NCBI RefSeq assembly: GCF_030316895.1
Contig: NZ_JASZYV010000002.1
Location: 620,001 to 684,000 of the forward strand
From: Variovorax dokdonensis
GTDB lineage: Bacteria > Pseudomonadota > Gammaproteobacteria > Burkholderiales > Burkholderiaceae_C
Length of the DNA stretch: 64,000 bases
Direction: 5' to 3'
How positions within the stretch are numbered: the stretch's first letter is position 1; each line of letters starts with the position of its first letter. Shown in pieces: positions 44,108-53,273 of the stretch. The notes under the pieces are model-generated. The model was not told where the DNA came from and made no database searches. It saw nothing but the letters and a program-made list of their open reading frames with translations. The position numbers and the translations under genes were made by a program.

Positions 44108-45496
44108 TCAGCCCATGTTGGGCACGCGCATCGTCACGAACTCCTCGGCCGTCGTGGGATGGATGCCAATCGTGCGGTCGAAATGCGCCTTGGTGGCGCC
44201 CGCCTGCATGGCCACCGCGAAGCCCTGGACGATCTCGCCCGCCTCGGCGCCGACCATGTGCAGCCCGACCACGCGGTCGGTGTCCTTGGCCACCAGCAGC
44301 TTCATGAAGCAGCGCTCGCCACGTCCCGAAAGCGTGTGCCGCAGGGGCTTGAACTCGGTGCAGAACACGGTGATGTTGTCCGCGCCGAACCGGGCGCGGG
44401 CCTGCGCTTCGGTAAAGCCGCAGGTCCCGATGGACGGATGGGTGAAAACGGCGGTCGGCACGAAGTCGTAGTCCGGCGCCTCGCGCGGTGCGCGGCCTGG
44501 CTCCGGAAACAGCGCATCCACCACCACCATGGCCTCGGCCAGCGCCACCGGCGTGAGTTGCAGACGGGTCGATACGTCGCCGACCGCGAAGATGTGCGGC
44601 ACCGAGGTGCGGAACTGCGCGTCGACCACCACGGCGCCCTTGTCGTCCTGCTTCACGCCGGCAAGCTCCAGGCCCAGGTCTTCCGAGTTCGGGGCGCGTC
44701 CGGTGGCCATCAGCACGGCATCGGCGCGAAGGTCCTGGCCGCGGTCGAGCATCAGGCGGCATTCGCCGCCATCGCGCCGGATCGCGGAAATCTGGGTGTT
44801 GAGCCGGATGTCGATGCCCGCCTTGCCCATCTCGGCCGCCACGAAGCTGCGGATGTCCTCGTCGAAGGCATTGAGCAGATGCGCGCCGCGCTGCAGCAGC
44901 GTCACCTGGCTGCCCAGGCCGTTGAAGATGGAGGCCATCTCGCAAGCGATGTAGCCGCCGCCCACGATCACCAGCCGCTTGGGCAGCGGATCGATGTCGA
45001 ACATGTCGTCCGAGACCACGGCGTGCTCCTGGCCCGGCATCTTCGGCACGAAGGGCCGCCCGCCGGTGGCGATGAGGATGTTCTTGGCGCGCCAGTGGCG
45101 GCCGCCTGCCTGCACCGTGTGCGCGTCGAGCAGGCACGCGCGTTCGCGCAGGATGGTGACGCCCGGGCCTTCCAGCAGTTGCTGGTAGATGCTGTTCAGG
45201 CGGTGGATTTCGCCGGCGCGTGCCGCCTTGAGCTTGCCCCAGTCGAGCCTGGGGGGCGAATCCAGCTGCCAGCCGAAGCCGGTGGCTTCCTCGAAAGCCT
45301 CGCCATAGCCGGCCGCGTAGCTGTAGAGCTTCTTGGGAATGCAACCCACGTTGACGCAGGTGCCACCGAACTCCGCCATTTCGGCGAGCGCCACTCGTGC
45401 ACCGCGCGCCGCCGCCATCCGTGCAGCGCGAACGCCGCCGCTGCCGCCGCCGATGACGAAAAGATCCACCTGCTCGCCTGCTCTGTTGCCGTCCAT
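44108..45496 (-). CDS. gor: Glutathione-disulfide reductase
   Basis: A 462-residue FAD-dependent disulfide reductase. The FAD motif is GGGSGGVRAAR, and the redox pair C47 and C52 is in GGTCVNVGCIPKK. The NADPH-binding motif is VGGGYIACEMA and the C-terminal active-site region is GIHPTTAEEFVTM with the catalytic His. The Val-Asn-Val-Gly between the cysteines is typical of glutathione reductase. It maintains reduced glutathione in the cytosol and complements the Ohr system in redox defence. Confidence 0.96.
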   Translation of the reverse strand: MDGNRAGEQVDLFVIGGGSGGVRAARMAAARGARVALAEMAEFGGTCVNVGCIPKKLYSYAAGYGEAFEEATGFGWQLDSPPRLDWGKLKAARAGEIHRLNSIYQQLLEGPGVTILRERACLLDAHTVQAGGRHWRAKNILIATGGRPFVPKMPGQEHAVVSDDMFDIDPLPKRLVIVGGGYIACEMASIFNGLGSQVTLLQRGAHLLNAFDEDIRSFVAAEMGKAGIDIRLNTQISAIRRDGGECRLMLDRGQDLRADAVLMATGRAPNSEDLGLELAGVKQDDKGAVVVDAQFRTSVPHIFAVGDVSTRLQLTPVALAEAMVVVDALFPEPGRAPREAPDYDFVPTAVFTHPSIGTCGFTEAQARARFGADNITVFCTEFKPLRHTLSGRGERCFMKLLVAKDTDRVVGLHMVGAEAGEIVQGFAVAMQAGATKAHFDRTIGIHPTTAEEFVTMRVPNMG

Positions 45497-45581
45497 GCCG
45501 TCGCTCCTTGTGCGGGCACTTTAGCGGCAAGTGCGTCTCGATGCAGGCCGGACCCCGGACCGGTTCCGACCTGCGACGAGC

Positions 45582-45599
45582 CGCCTGCTCAAGCAGGCG
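45582..45599 (-). terminator. Hairpin downstream of dctM
   Basis: CGCCTGCT and AGCAGGCG form an 8-bp stem with a two-base centre, directly adjoining the dctM stop codon. It lacks a T-run. It probably ends or stabilises the TRAP operon transcript. Confidence 0.4.
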
Positions 45600-47615
45600 T
45601 CAGCGGTAGAGCAATGCCGGCAGCCAGAGTCCGATCTGCGGCCACATGTAGAGCATCAGGATCGCCAGAATCTGGATGCCCATGAACGGCAGCATGCCCA
45701 GGAAGATCTGGTTGAGCGTCACGTGCGGCGGGCTCACGCCCTTGAGGTAGAACGCCGCCATCGCCACCGGCGGCGACAGGAAGGCGGTCTGCAGGTTCAG
45801 TGCCACCAGCAGCCCGAAGAACAGCGGGTCCACGCCGAAGTTGTCCAGCAAGGGAATGAAGATCGGCATGAAGATCACGATGATCTCGGTCCACTCCAGC
45901 GGCCAGCCCAGTATGAAGATGATCACCTGGCTGAGCACCAGGAACTGGATCTTCGTCAGGTTCATGCTGAGCACCCACTCCTCGACCAGCGCCTGTCCGC
46001 CCAGGAGGGCGAAGGCGGCCGAGAAGATGGCCGAGCCGACGAACAGCCAGCAGACCATGGCCGACGTCTTGGCTGTCAGGAACACCGATTCCTTGAGCAC
46101 GCCCAGCGTCAGCCGGCGATAGGCCGCGGCCAGCAGGAAGCCGCCCAGCGCGCCCATCGCCGCCGCCTCCGTCGGCGTGGCCAGCCCCAGCACGATGGAG
46201 CCGAGCACCGACACGATCAGCAGCATGAGCGGGAAGAACGAGGCCAGCAGCATCTTGAAGATCTCAAGCCGCGCGAAGCTCAGGAAGAGATAGAACAGCG
46301 TGACCATGGCGCCGAAGATGGCGAACACCACCCACCACCAGGTCGGCGCGGGCTGGGTGGTGGGGCTTTGGGCCGCGCTTGCAGCGCCGGCCTTGGCGGG
46401 TGCCTGCGAACCTGCGGAAGGCGTCGACGAGCTGCCGGACGCCGTGCCCGGCGGTTCCTGCAGGCCGCCGGACCCAGGCGGTTCGGCCAGCCCGCCGGAA
46501 GACGGGGGCTCGGCCAGGCCGCCCGACGATGGCGGCTCGGACAAACCGCCCGGAGAGGAGGGCGGCTCGGCCAGCCCGCCGGCGGAGGGCGGCTCCTGCA
46601 GACTGCCGCCACCGCCTGAACCCGCGCCGCGCGAGGCGCCGATCTCCTGGATCTCGTAGCGTTCCTGCACCGGCACGGTGGTGACGGCTTCCCAGCTGAT
46701 CAGTGCCAGTACCGCGAAGATCACGCCCGGCATCAGCACGATGGCCAGTTGGCCGAGCAGGTAGCGCGTGGGCACCTTCGCATTGCGCGGCCCCTTGAGC
46801 GCGCCCACCAGGCGGCTCAGCGCATGGCCTCGGCCGTCGGGCGTCACTTCGCGCAGCGGCGCGGGCAGCGGCACCGCCCGCTCGGCCGCGGACAGCGGCG
46901 GCGCCCATGCCGGCTTGAGGTTGGCGACGATGATGACGTAGACCACGTACATCGACGCCAGCATCACGCCGGGGAAGAACGCTCCGGCATAGAGTTGCAC
47001 CACCGAGACGCCGGCCGTGGCGCCATAGACGATCAGCAGCACCGAAGGCGGGATCAGGATGCCGAGGCAGCCCCCTGCGGTGATCGAGCCGGCCGCCAGC
47101 GGCACGCTGTAGCCGGCGCGCAGCATGGCCGGCAGTGCAAGCAGGCCCATCAGCGTGACCACCGCGCCAACGATGCCGGTGGCCGTGGCAAAGATGGTGC
47201 AGGTGACGAGCGTGGCCACCGCCAATGCGCCGGGCAGCCGCGCCAGCGCCAGGTGCAGGCTCTTGAAGAGCGTCTCGATGAGGTTGGCGCGTTCCACCAG
47301 GTAGCCCATGAAGACGAACAACGGAACGGCGATCAGCACGTCGTTGGCCATCGTCTTGTAGGCGGCCTGGACCATCAGGTCGAGCGTGTGGGTGGTGTTC
47401 CGGTCGTAGGCGAACCAGGTGAAGATCATCCCCATGCCCATCAGCGTGAACGCTGTCGGGAAGCCCAGCATGATCGCCACCACGACCAGGCACAGCATGA
47501 GCAAGCCAAGGTGGCCATTGGTGATGGTCTCGGCGCTGAGCATGAGTGCGGACGCACCCGTGACCAGCAAGGCCATGAACGTCAGGCCGAACCAGAGTTC
47601 CTTGCGGATCTTCAT
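45600..47615 (-). CDS. dctM: TRAP transporter large permease (DctM-type) with a repeat-rich central loop
   Basis: A 671-residue membrane protein, much longer than the common 425-450 residues of DctM. The transporter halves lie at about residues 1-315 and 425-671, with SITAGGCLGILIPPSVLLIVYGATAG and ALNLQTAFLSPPVAMAAFYLKG as family signatures. Between them is a long hydrophilic insert, residues 318-424, containing six imperfect Gly-Leu-x-Glu-Pro-Pro repeats (residues 338-390) and a Ser/Ala/Pro-rich stretch. Some members of the large-DctM group carry extra loops, but this repeat array is notable. It imports organic acids, driven by an ion gradient. It overlaps dctQ by four bases. Confidence 0.93.
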   Translation of the reverse strand: MKIRKELWFGLTFMALLVTGASALMLSAETITNGHLGLLMLCLVVVAIMLGFPTAFTLMGMGMIFTWFAYDRNTTHTLDLMVQAAYKTMANDVLIAVPLFVFMGYLVERANLIETLFKSLHLALARLPGALAVATLVTCTIFATATGIVGAVVTLMGLLALPAMLRAGYSVPLAAGSITAGGCLGILIPPSVLLIVYGATAGVSVVQLYAGAFFPGVMLASMYVVYVIIVANLKPAWAPPLSAAERAVPLPAPLREVTPDGRGHALSRLVGALKGPRNAKVPTRYLLGQLAIVLMPGVIFAVLALISWEAVTTVPVQERYEIQEIGASRGAGSGGGGSLQEPPSAGGLAEPPSSPGGLSEPPSSGGLAEPPSSGGLAEPPGSGGLQEPPGTASGSSSTPSAGSQAPAKAGAASAAQSPTTQPAPTWWWVVFAIFGAMVTLFYLFLSFARLEIFKMLLASFFPLMLLIVSVLGSIVLGLATPTEAAAMGALGGFLLAAAYRRLTLGVLKESVFLTAKTSAMVCWLFVGSAIFSAAFALLGGQALVEEWVLSMNLTKIQFLVLSQVIIFILGWPLEWTEIIVIFMPIFIPLLDNFGVDPLFFGLLVALNLQTAFLSPPVAMAAFYLKGVSPPHVTLNQIFLGMLPFMGIQILAILMLYMWPQIGLWLPALLYR
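46446..46604 (-). repeat. Tandem repeat encoding Gly-Leu-x-Glu-Pro-Pro units within dctM
   Basis: Six degenerate copies of an 8-9 codon unit encode LQEPPSAGG, LAEPPSSPGG, LSEPPSSGG, LAEPPSSGG, LAEPPGSGG and LQEPPG. The repeats are in frame and keep the reading frame. Their number may vary between strains, as for other short-unit coding repeats. Confidence 0.85.
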
Positions 47616-48232
47616 GAGCGGCCTCCCTTGGCCGTCACGACCTTGTCCAGTTCGGCGATGTCGGCGTCATGCACGTTGACCATGTCCTTGAGCTTGTCGA
47701 CGTCGACTTCCTCCACATCCTCCTCGCGCTTGGGCCATTGGCCGTCGCGGATGCACAGGATGCAGCGGACGATTTCCACCAGGCCCTGCAGCAGCAGCAC
47801 GAAGCCCGACAGCGGAATGATGTACTTGAAGGGGTACAGCGGTAGTGGCTCCGCCGAGAAGGTCTGCTCGCGAATCGCCAGCGACTCGTTGGCGTAGTTC
47901 CAGCCGGCCCAGGTGAGCGCCACGATGCCCGGAAGGAAGAACAGGAGGTAGAGAACCAGATCGAAGATGGCCTGCGTACGCGGACGGAAGAAGCCGTAGA
48001 GCACATCCCCTCGCACATGGCCGTTCTTGCTCAGCGTGTAGGCGCCTGCGGTCATGAACAGTGCGCCGTAGAGCATGATCTGCGCGTCCAGCACCCAGGC
48101 GTGCGGACGGTTGAGGACATAGCGGCAGAACACCTCCCAGCTGATGAGCAGGGTCAGTGCAACGGAGGACCAGGCGAAGGTCTTGCCGATCCAGGTCGAC
48201 AGGCGGTCGACCGACAGGAGAAGGGATTGCAT
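47612..48232 (-). CDS. dctQ: TRAP transporter small permease (DctQ-type)
   Basis: A 206-residue membrane protein with four helices. The family signature is WEVFCRYVLNRPHAWVLDAQIMLYGALFMTAGAYTLSKNGHVRGDV in broad pattern, and the C-terminal 40 residues are acidic and probably cytoplasmic. ATG 48232 starts MQSLLLSVDRLS; upstream in-frame codons overlap a terminator hairpin. It works with DctM as the membrane part. Confidence 0.92.
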   Translation of the reverse strand: MQSLLLSVDRLSTWIGKTFAWSSVALTLLISWEVFCRYVLNRPHAWVLDAQIMLYGALFMTAGAYTLSKNGHVRGDVLYGFFRPRTQAIFDLVLYLLFFLPGIVALTWAGWNYANESLAIREQTFSAEPLPLYPFKYIIPLSGFVLLLQGLVEIVRCILCIRDGQWPKREEDVEEVDVDKLKDMVNVHDADIAELDKVVTAKGGRS

Positions 48233-48269
48233 GGCGGAGAAACGCGAAAAGATGCGGCCGGAGGCAATG

Positions 48270-48297
48270 AAAAGGGGCACCTTTCGGTGCCCCGGCG
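48270..48297 (-). terminator. Rho-independent terminator between dctP and dctQ
   Basis: On the minus strand GGGGCACC-GAAA-GGTGCCCC forms a perfect 8-bp stem with a GAAA tetraloop and is followed by TTTT. It lies 23 bases after the dctP stop and before dctQ. It should terminate part of the transcripts and give more binding protein than permease. Confidence 0.85.
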
Positions 48298-48319
48298 ATT
48301 CAGGCGGTTCGGGCTGCCA

Positions 48320-49426
48320 TCAGGTCTTCTTGCCGAAGTAGTGGCCGGCAGCCATCTTGAAGTCGACCGTGTAGTCGTTCTGCCATTGCGTGGCGCGCTC
48401 GGCAAAGGCCTTCTGCGAGTCCATCACCTTCTTGAACATCGCGTTCTCGCCGGCCTTCTTGGCGGTGGTCTTGTCCCACGATGCCAGCTGTGCCTTCAGG
48501 ATGGCATCGGGCGTCTTGTAGAACTTGATGCCGGCCTTTTTCAGTTCCTGATAGTCCTGCGAGTTGCGCGCGATGGCCTTCCAGCTCATGTCGGCGCTGG
48601 CAGCCTGCACGCCATAGTCGATGATGGCCCGAAGCTCAGGCGGCAGCGCATCGAGCTTGGCCTTGTTGAACAGGATCTCGAACTGCTCGCCCGACTGGTG
48701 GAAGCTTTGCAGCATGCAGTTCTTGGCCACATCGGGAAAACCCAGCACGCGGTCGCTCGATGCGTTGTTGAACTCTGCCGCATCGATCAGGCCACGGTCC
48801 AGCGCCGGCACGATCTCGCCGCCGGGCAGCGGGTTCACCGCGGCGCCCATGTCGGTGAACACATCCACCGCCAGGCCCACGGTGCGGAACTTCAGTCCCT
48901 TGATTTCCTCGGCGCGCGCCACCGGCTTCTTGAACCAGCCCAGCGGCTGCGTGGGCATGGGGCCGTAGAGGTACGAGACCACGTCGAGGTTCAGGCTTTT
49001 GTAGATCTCTTCCAGCATGGCCTTGCCGCCACCGTAGTAATGCCAGGCCAGGACCATGTTCGCGTCCATGCCGTAGCCCGGGCCCGAGCCCCAAAGTGCC
49101 AGGGCGGAGTTCTTGCCGTACCAGTAGGCGACCACGCCGTGACCGCCATCGAGCGTGCCCTTGGCCACCGCATCGAGCAACTGGAAGGCCGGCACCACCG
49201 AGCCCGCGGGCAGCACCTCGATCTTCAGCCGGTTGCCGGCCATGTCATTGACCTTCTTGGCGAAGTCCTGCGCGTACTCATGGAAGATGTCCTTGGCCGG
49301 CCAGGTGCTCTGGAAGCGCAGCGTCGCCGTCTGCGCCATGCTCACCATGGGAGCCGACATCGCCCCCGCCGCGACGGCCGCGCCCTTGAGAAGATTGCGG
49401 CGGCGGGTTGACTTGCTCACTGTCAT
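48320..49426 (-). CDS. dctP: TRAP transporter substrate-binding protein (DctP-type)
   Basis: A 368-residue periplasmic binding protein. The N-terminus STRRRNLLKGAAVAAGAM is a likely twin-arginine signal peptide ending near SMAQ. The mature start TLRFQSTWPAKDIFHEYAQDFAKKV and the region GLKFRTVGLAVDVFTDMGAAVNPLPGGEI, with the conserved Arg, are typical of DctP/TakP proteins that bind carboxylates such as alpha-keto acids. ATG 49426 follows GGAGA. First gene of the dctPQM operon, divergent from the rhodanese gene. Confidence 0.93.
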   Translation of the reverse strand: MTVSKSTRRRNLLKGAAVAAGAMSAPMVSMAQTATLRFQSTWPAKDIFHEYAQDFAKKVNDMAGNRLKIEVLPAGSVVPAFQLLDAVAKGTLDGGHGVVAYWYGKNSALALWGSGPGYGMDANMVLAWHYYGGGKAMLEEIYKSLNLDVVSYLYGPMPTQPLGWFKKPVARAEEIKGLKFRTVGLAVDVFTDMGAAVNPLPGGEIVPALDRGLIDAAEFNNASSDRVLGFPDVAKNCMLQSFHQSGEQFEILFNKAKLDALPPELRAIIDYGVQAASADMSWKAIARNSQDYQELKKAGIKFYKTPDAILKAQLASWDKTTAKKAGENAMFKKVMDSQKAFAERATQWQNDYTVDFKMAAGHYFGKKT

Positions 49427-49594
49427 TGCTTGTCTCCGAATTTGGAAGCCGATTGGAAGGTAATCCAGGGCGCAATGTTTGACAGTTGGCCCTCGGTGAC
49501 AAGCGGGGTTTACGAGAGGAAACGAAAATTGGACCCCGTTGGTGCAGCCTCCGCGCGCTGCGCTCCGTGCGAATCTCATTTTCTGGAAGGACGA

Positions 49595-50038
49595 ATGGAC
49601 ATGCAAAAGCCCGAAGACAACAACCCCCGCATGGGCGTTCGACCGGCACAGGGCTATGCCGGCGACGTCACGCCCGAGCAGGCGGCCGCCTGGGTCGAAG
49701 CCGGCGAGGCCGTGCTGGTGGACGTTCGCTCGGACGCCGAGCGCGAATGGGTGGGCTACGTGCCCGGTGCGCTGCCACTGGCCTGGAAGCAATGGCCGGG
49801 CATGGTCATGAATCCTGGCTTCGACGATGCGGTGCGCAGTGCCGTGCCTGCCGGCACCAAGGCCGTGCTGCTCTGCCGCAGCGGCGTACGTTCCATCGCG
49901 GCGGCCCGGCGTGCCACGGAGCTGGGTGTCGAGGCCTACAACATCCTGGAGGGCTTCGAGGGTGACGCCGACGAGGCCGGGCACCGCGGACACAAGGGCG
50001 GCTGGCGCCTGCGCGGGCTGCCCTGGCGGCAGAACTGA
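49595..50038 (+). CDS. Rhodanese-like sulfurtransferase domain protein
   Basis: A 147-residue single rhodanese domain. The CH2-like start AVLVDVRSDAEREWVGYVPGALPLAW and the active-site loop VLLCRSGVRS, with the persulfide-forming cysteine, are visible. It transfers sulfane sulfur to thiols or other acceptors in the cytosol. ATG 49595 follows GGAAGG; an ATG two codons later is possible. It lies just upstream of coaX on the same strand. Confidence 0.92.
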   Translation: MDMQKPEDNNPRMGVRPAQGYAGDVTPEQAAAWVEAGEAVLVDVRSDAEREWVGYVPGALPLAWKQWPGMVMNPGFDDAVRSAVPAGTKAVLLCRSGVRSIAAARRATELGVEAYNILEGFEGDADEAGHRGHKGGWRLRGLPWRQN

Positions 50039-50071
50039 AGAGGAGCAGGGCCTTCACCCATAATGCCGCGC

Positions 50072-50845
50072 ATGGCTTTCCTAGCAATCGACATCGGCAA
50101 CACGCGGCTGAAGTGGGCGATGTATGAGGCACCTCGGCCCGGTGCCCGCGTGCTGGCACATGGCGCGGAGTTCCTCGATCACATCGAGCGTCTGGCCGAA
50201 GGTCCCTGGAGCGAATTGCCCGACGCCACCTCCATGCTCGGGTGCGTGGTGGCTGGCGATGCATTGCGGCGCCGCGCCGAAGAGCAAGTGCGCGAACGCT
50301 TCGATTGCGCCACGCGCTGGGTGGTCCCTTCGCTGGGCGAGGCCGGCATCGTCAATGGCTACGACCATCCCACCCGTCTGGGCGCGGACCGCTTTGTCGC
50401 GATGATCGGTGCGCGCCACCGCATGCTTGCGGCCGGCGAGCCGCGGCCGATGGTGGTCGTGCTGGTTGGCACGGCAGTCACTGTGGAGGCCGTGGACCAG
50501 CACGGCAAGTTCCTGGGCGGGCTGATCCTGCCTGGCCACGGGATCATGCTGCGGGCATTGGAGTCCGGCACCGCCGGCCTGCATGTGCCCACGGGCGAGG
50601 TGGTTGAATTTCCCACCAACACGAGCGACGCGCTCACCAGCGGCGGCACCTACGCGATTGCCGGGGCCGTCGAGCGCATGGTGCAGCACGTGCGCCAGCA
50701 TTGCGGGGCGGAGCCGGCCCGCTACATGACCGGCGGGGCGGGCTGGAAGATGGCGCCGTCGATGTCCAGCGAATTCGAGCTGGTCGATAGCCTGATCATG
50801 GATGGCCTGCTCGTCATTGCGCAATTGCGCGAGCAGGCCGCCTGA
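50072..50845 (+). CDS. coaX: Type III pantothenate kinase
   Basis: A 257-residue CoaX enzyme, the first step of CoA synthesis. The ASKHA-fold motifs are [11 protein letters not shown] (phosphate 1), [13 protein letters not shown] with the catalytic Asp, [13 protein letters not shown] (phosphate 2) and [20 protein letters not shown] at this site is slightly different from the common GTA(T/I)T pattern but acceptable. An ATG three codons upstream (50063) is an alternative start. In many betaproteobacteria coaX follows birA; here it follows a rhodanese gene. Confidence 0.95.
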   Translation: MAFLAIDIGNTRLKWAMYEAPRPGARVLAHGAEFLDHIERLAEGPWSELPDATSMLGCVVAGDALRRRAEEQVRERFDCATRWVVPSLGEAGIVNGYDHPTRLGADRFVAMIGARHRMLAAGEPRPMVVVLVGTAVTVEAVDQHGKFLGGLILPGHGIMLRALESGTAGLHVPTGEVVEFPTNTSDALTSGGTYAIAGAVERMVQHVRQHCGAEPARYMTGGAGWKMAPSMSSEFELVDSLIMDGLLVIAQLREQAA

Positions 50846-50851
50846 GCCGCG

Positions 50852-51955
50852 CTACGACTTCGCTCCGGCCAGGCCGTCGACTGCCTGGAACATCGCCTGG
50901 CGTGCCTGGCTGATGATCTGACCCTTCCAGGCATCGGTGTCGGTGTAGAAGGCGTCGAGCATGCCCTGGCGGATTGCCGCTGCCTGTTGCGCGCTGGCCT
51001 GCTGGCCCTTGCTGTGCAGCCAATGGTCGGCGCGCAACGCGCCCGTCACCTCCAGCATGGGCAGGGTGCCGTATTCGAGCGCGATGCCGGTGTACTGGGC
51101 CTGCGGGCATTCTTCATAGACCGCGTTGCACATCAGCCCGTTGAGCCTGGCGGACGTTGAACTGCCGTCGTAGACCGAGGTGACGGCGTGCTCGCGGCCC
51201 CACCAGTCGTTGGCGCGGGCGTAGGCAGGCTTGTCGTCGCGCGCCGCAAAGATGCGTTCGCCGTGCCCGTTGGGCCCAAGCCCCGTGTGGATGTCGATCC
51301 AGGCGATGCTGGCTGCCTTGGCGCCATGCGTTCGCAGCACTTCGCGCAGCGTGCGGTTGCTCCAGGTGGGCGCCTGGCCGCCGAAGAACATGCCGTCCGC
51401 AAATTGGTACTGGCCTGCCGTCACGGCCGCCTGGTAGGCCTTGATGCCATGCGTCTCGATCCAGTTCTGGATGGCTGCATTGTTCTCGGGCGTGGGCGGC
51501 CATTGCTCGGGCAGCAGCAGTTCGTGCAACTGCGCATAGCCTTCGTTGACCGGCAAGGGCGCATTGAAATCCGCGAAGTTGCGGTTGATGTCGACGTTCT
51601 CGTGCGTGACGCGTCGGCCCCACGAGTAGCCGTGCGGATTGAGCGCATGCACGTAGAGCACCGAAACGCCGGCGGCGCGCGCCTTCTCGCGCCATTCGGC
51701 ATCGTGCAGGGCGAACACCTGCACACCGCTGCCGCAGTGGCCTTCGACGCCGTGGCAGGCGCTGGTGACGAGCAGCAACTCGCGGGCATCCGCCGGGCCG
51801 TCCAGGGCCACGTCCATGGCCAGCGCTTCGCCATCGCGGCCAGGCAGCGGATGCGCATGCGACTTCACGGCAAGCCCCGCCGCCGCGCAGGCCTGCAGGA
51901 ACTTGTCCCGCGCCTGGGCATAGCTGTGGGAAAAAGCTTCGACCACGCCGATCAT
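50852..51955 (-). CDS. DUF2817/M14-like zinc carboxypeptidase
   Basis: A 367-residue protein of the DUF2817 group within the M14 metallopeptidase/succinylglutamate desuccinylase-like fold. Candidate zinc ligands are His and Glu in ACHGVEGHCGSG and His in WIDIHTGLGPNG. NVDINRNFADF matches the substrate-binding Asn-Arg pair of carboxypeptidases. No signal peptide is seen, so it is cytosolic. Its gene overlaps the upstream M20 amidohydrolase by four bases, suggesting consecutive steps on an N-acylated amino acid or peptide. Confidence 0.85.
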   Translation of the reverse strand: MIGVVEAFSHSYAQARDKFLQACAAAGLAVKSHAHPLPGRDGEALAMDVALDGPADARELLLVTSACHGVEGHCGSGVQVFALHDAEWREKARAAGVSVLYVHALNPHGYSWGRRVTHENVDINRNFADFNAPLPVNEGYAQLHELLLPEQWPPTPENNAAIQNWIETHGIKAYQAAVTAGQYQFADGMFFGGQAPTWSNRTLREVLRTHGAKAASIAWIDIHTGLGPNGHGERIFAARDDKPAYARANDWWGREHAVTSVYDGSSTSARLNGLMCNAVYEECPQAQYTGIALEYGTLPMLEVTGALRADHWLHSKGQQASAQQAAAIRQGMLDAFYTDTDAWKGQIISQARQAMFQAVDGLAGAKS

Positions 51956-53157
51956 GCTGCTGCCTTTCGCGGGGAGGCCAGGAAGCGCTCGGCCAATTGC
52001 ACCCACATCGATCCGCCCAGCGGGATGAGGTCGTCGTTGAAGTCGTAGCTGGCGTTGTGCAGCGTGCAGGGGCCGGCGCCATGGTGCATGTCGCGGTGCG
52101 CGCCGTCGCCATTGCCGATAAAGGCGTAGGCGCCAGGCTTGGCCTGCAGCATGAACGAGAAGTCTTCGGCGGTCATGGCGGGTTCCTGCTTGAGCACGTT
52201 GTCGGCGCCGACCACGCTGGCCATCACCTCGCGGGCGAAGTTCGCCTCGGCCTCGGTGTTGATGGTGGGCGGGTAGGTGCGCATGAACTCGAAGTCGCAC
52301 TTCGCGCCGTGCATGGCGCATACGCCGTGGGCGATCTCGCGCATGCGCTCCTCGATCAGGTCCAGCACCTCCAGCGTGAAGGTGCGCACCGTGCCGCGCA
52401 GCTCGCAGTTGTCGGGCGTGACGGTCGGTGCTTCTCCCGCGTGGAACATGGTGACCGAGATCACGCCGGCGTCGATCGGCTTCATGTTGCGGGTGAGGAT
52501 GGTCTGGAAGGCCTGCACCATCTCAGCGCCGATCGGCACGGGATCGATGCTGGTATGCGGCAGCGCGGCATGGCCGCCCTTGCCGCGAATGACGATGTGA
52601 AACTGGTTGGAAGATGCCATCACCGGCCCCGGGCTGACGGCGAACTGCCCGGCCTTCAGGCCCGGCCAGTTGTGCATGCCGAACACGGCCTCCATGGGGA
52701 ACTGCTCGAACAGCCCTTCCTTGATCATCTCGCGCGCGCCGCCGCCGCCTTCCTCGGCCGGCTGGAAGATCAGGTAGACCGTGCCGTCGAAGTTGCGATG
52801 CTTGGACAGGTGCTGCGCTGCCGCCAGCAGCATGGCGGTATGGCCGTCGTGGCCGCAGGCGTGCATCTTTCCGCGGATCTTGCTTGCATGGGCGAAGGTA
52901 TTGAGCTCGGTGACGGGCAGGGCGTCCATGTCGGCCCGCAGCCCGACGGCGCGGTCGCTGGTGCCGTTCTTGACGATGCCCACCACGCCGGTCGTGCCCA
53001 GGCCGCGATGGATGGGAATGCCCCATTCGGTGAGCTTGCGCGCCACCAGGTCGGCGGTGCGCACCTCCTCGAAGCACAGTTCGGGATGGGAATGGATTTC
53101 ACGTCGCAGCGCGGCGATGCCCGGCGCCTGCTGGACGAGGGAGTCAATGAGCTTCAT
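51952..53157 (-). CDS. M20 family amidohydrolase (hippurate hydrolase-like)
   Basis: A 401-residue cytosolic metal amidohydrolase. The metal-site region is HACGHDGHTAMLLAAA, the catalytic Glu pair is in FQPAEEGGGGAREMI, the lid is IRGKGGHAALPHTSIDP and the C-terminal ligand region is PAMTAEDFSFML. These hydrolyse N-acyl amino acids such as hippurate or N-acetyl-diaminopimelate. It is coupled to the DUF2817 peptidase and divergent from argE. Confidence 0.94.
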   Translation of the reverse strand: MKLIDSLVQQAPGIAALRREIHSHPELCFEEVRTADLVARKLTEWGIPIHRGLGTTGVVGIVKNGTSDRAVGLRADMDALPVTELNTFAHASKIRGKMHACGHDGHTAMLLAAAQHLSKHRNFDGTVYLIFQPAEEGGGGAREMIKEGLFEQFPMEAVFGMHNWPGLKAGQFAVSPGPVMASSNQFHIVIRGKGGHAALPHTSIDPVPIGAEMVQAFQTILTRNMKPIDAGVISVTMFHAGEAPTVTPDNCELRGTVRTFTLEVLDLIEERMREIAHGVCAMHGAKCDFEFMRTYPPTINTEAEANFAREVMASVVGADNVLKQEPAMTAEDFSFMLQAKPGAYAFIGNGDGAHRDMHHGAGPCTLHNASYDFNDDLIPLGGSMWVQLAERFLASPRKAAA

Positions 53158-53273
53158 CCCCGCAGTCTACGCAGTCGGACACTTTTGCGTCGAGGCCGGT
53201 CGCGCAACGACCGACGACGGGGCGCGAGGACTACCGACACGCCGGCTGGCAGGTTTGACCGACAATCGTTGCC

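Noticed and set aside
46446-46604. Repeat in dctM as a CRISPR-like or minisatellite non-coding array
   Set aside because: The repeats keep the dctM reading frame and sit between two intact permease halves, so they are part of the protein.
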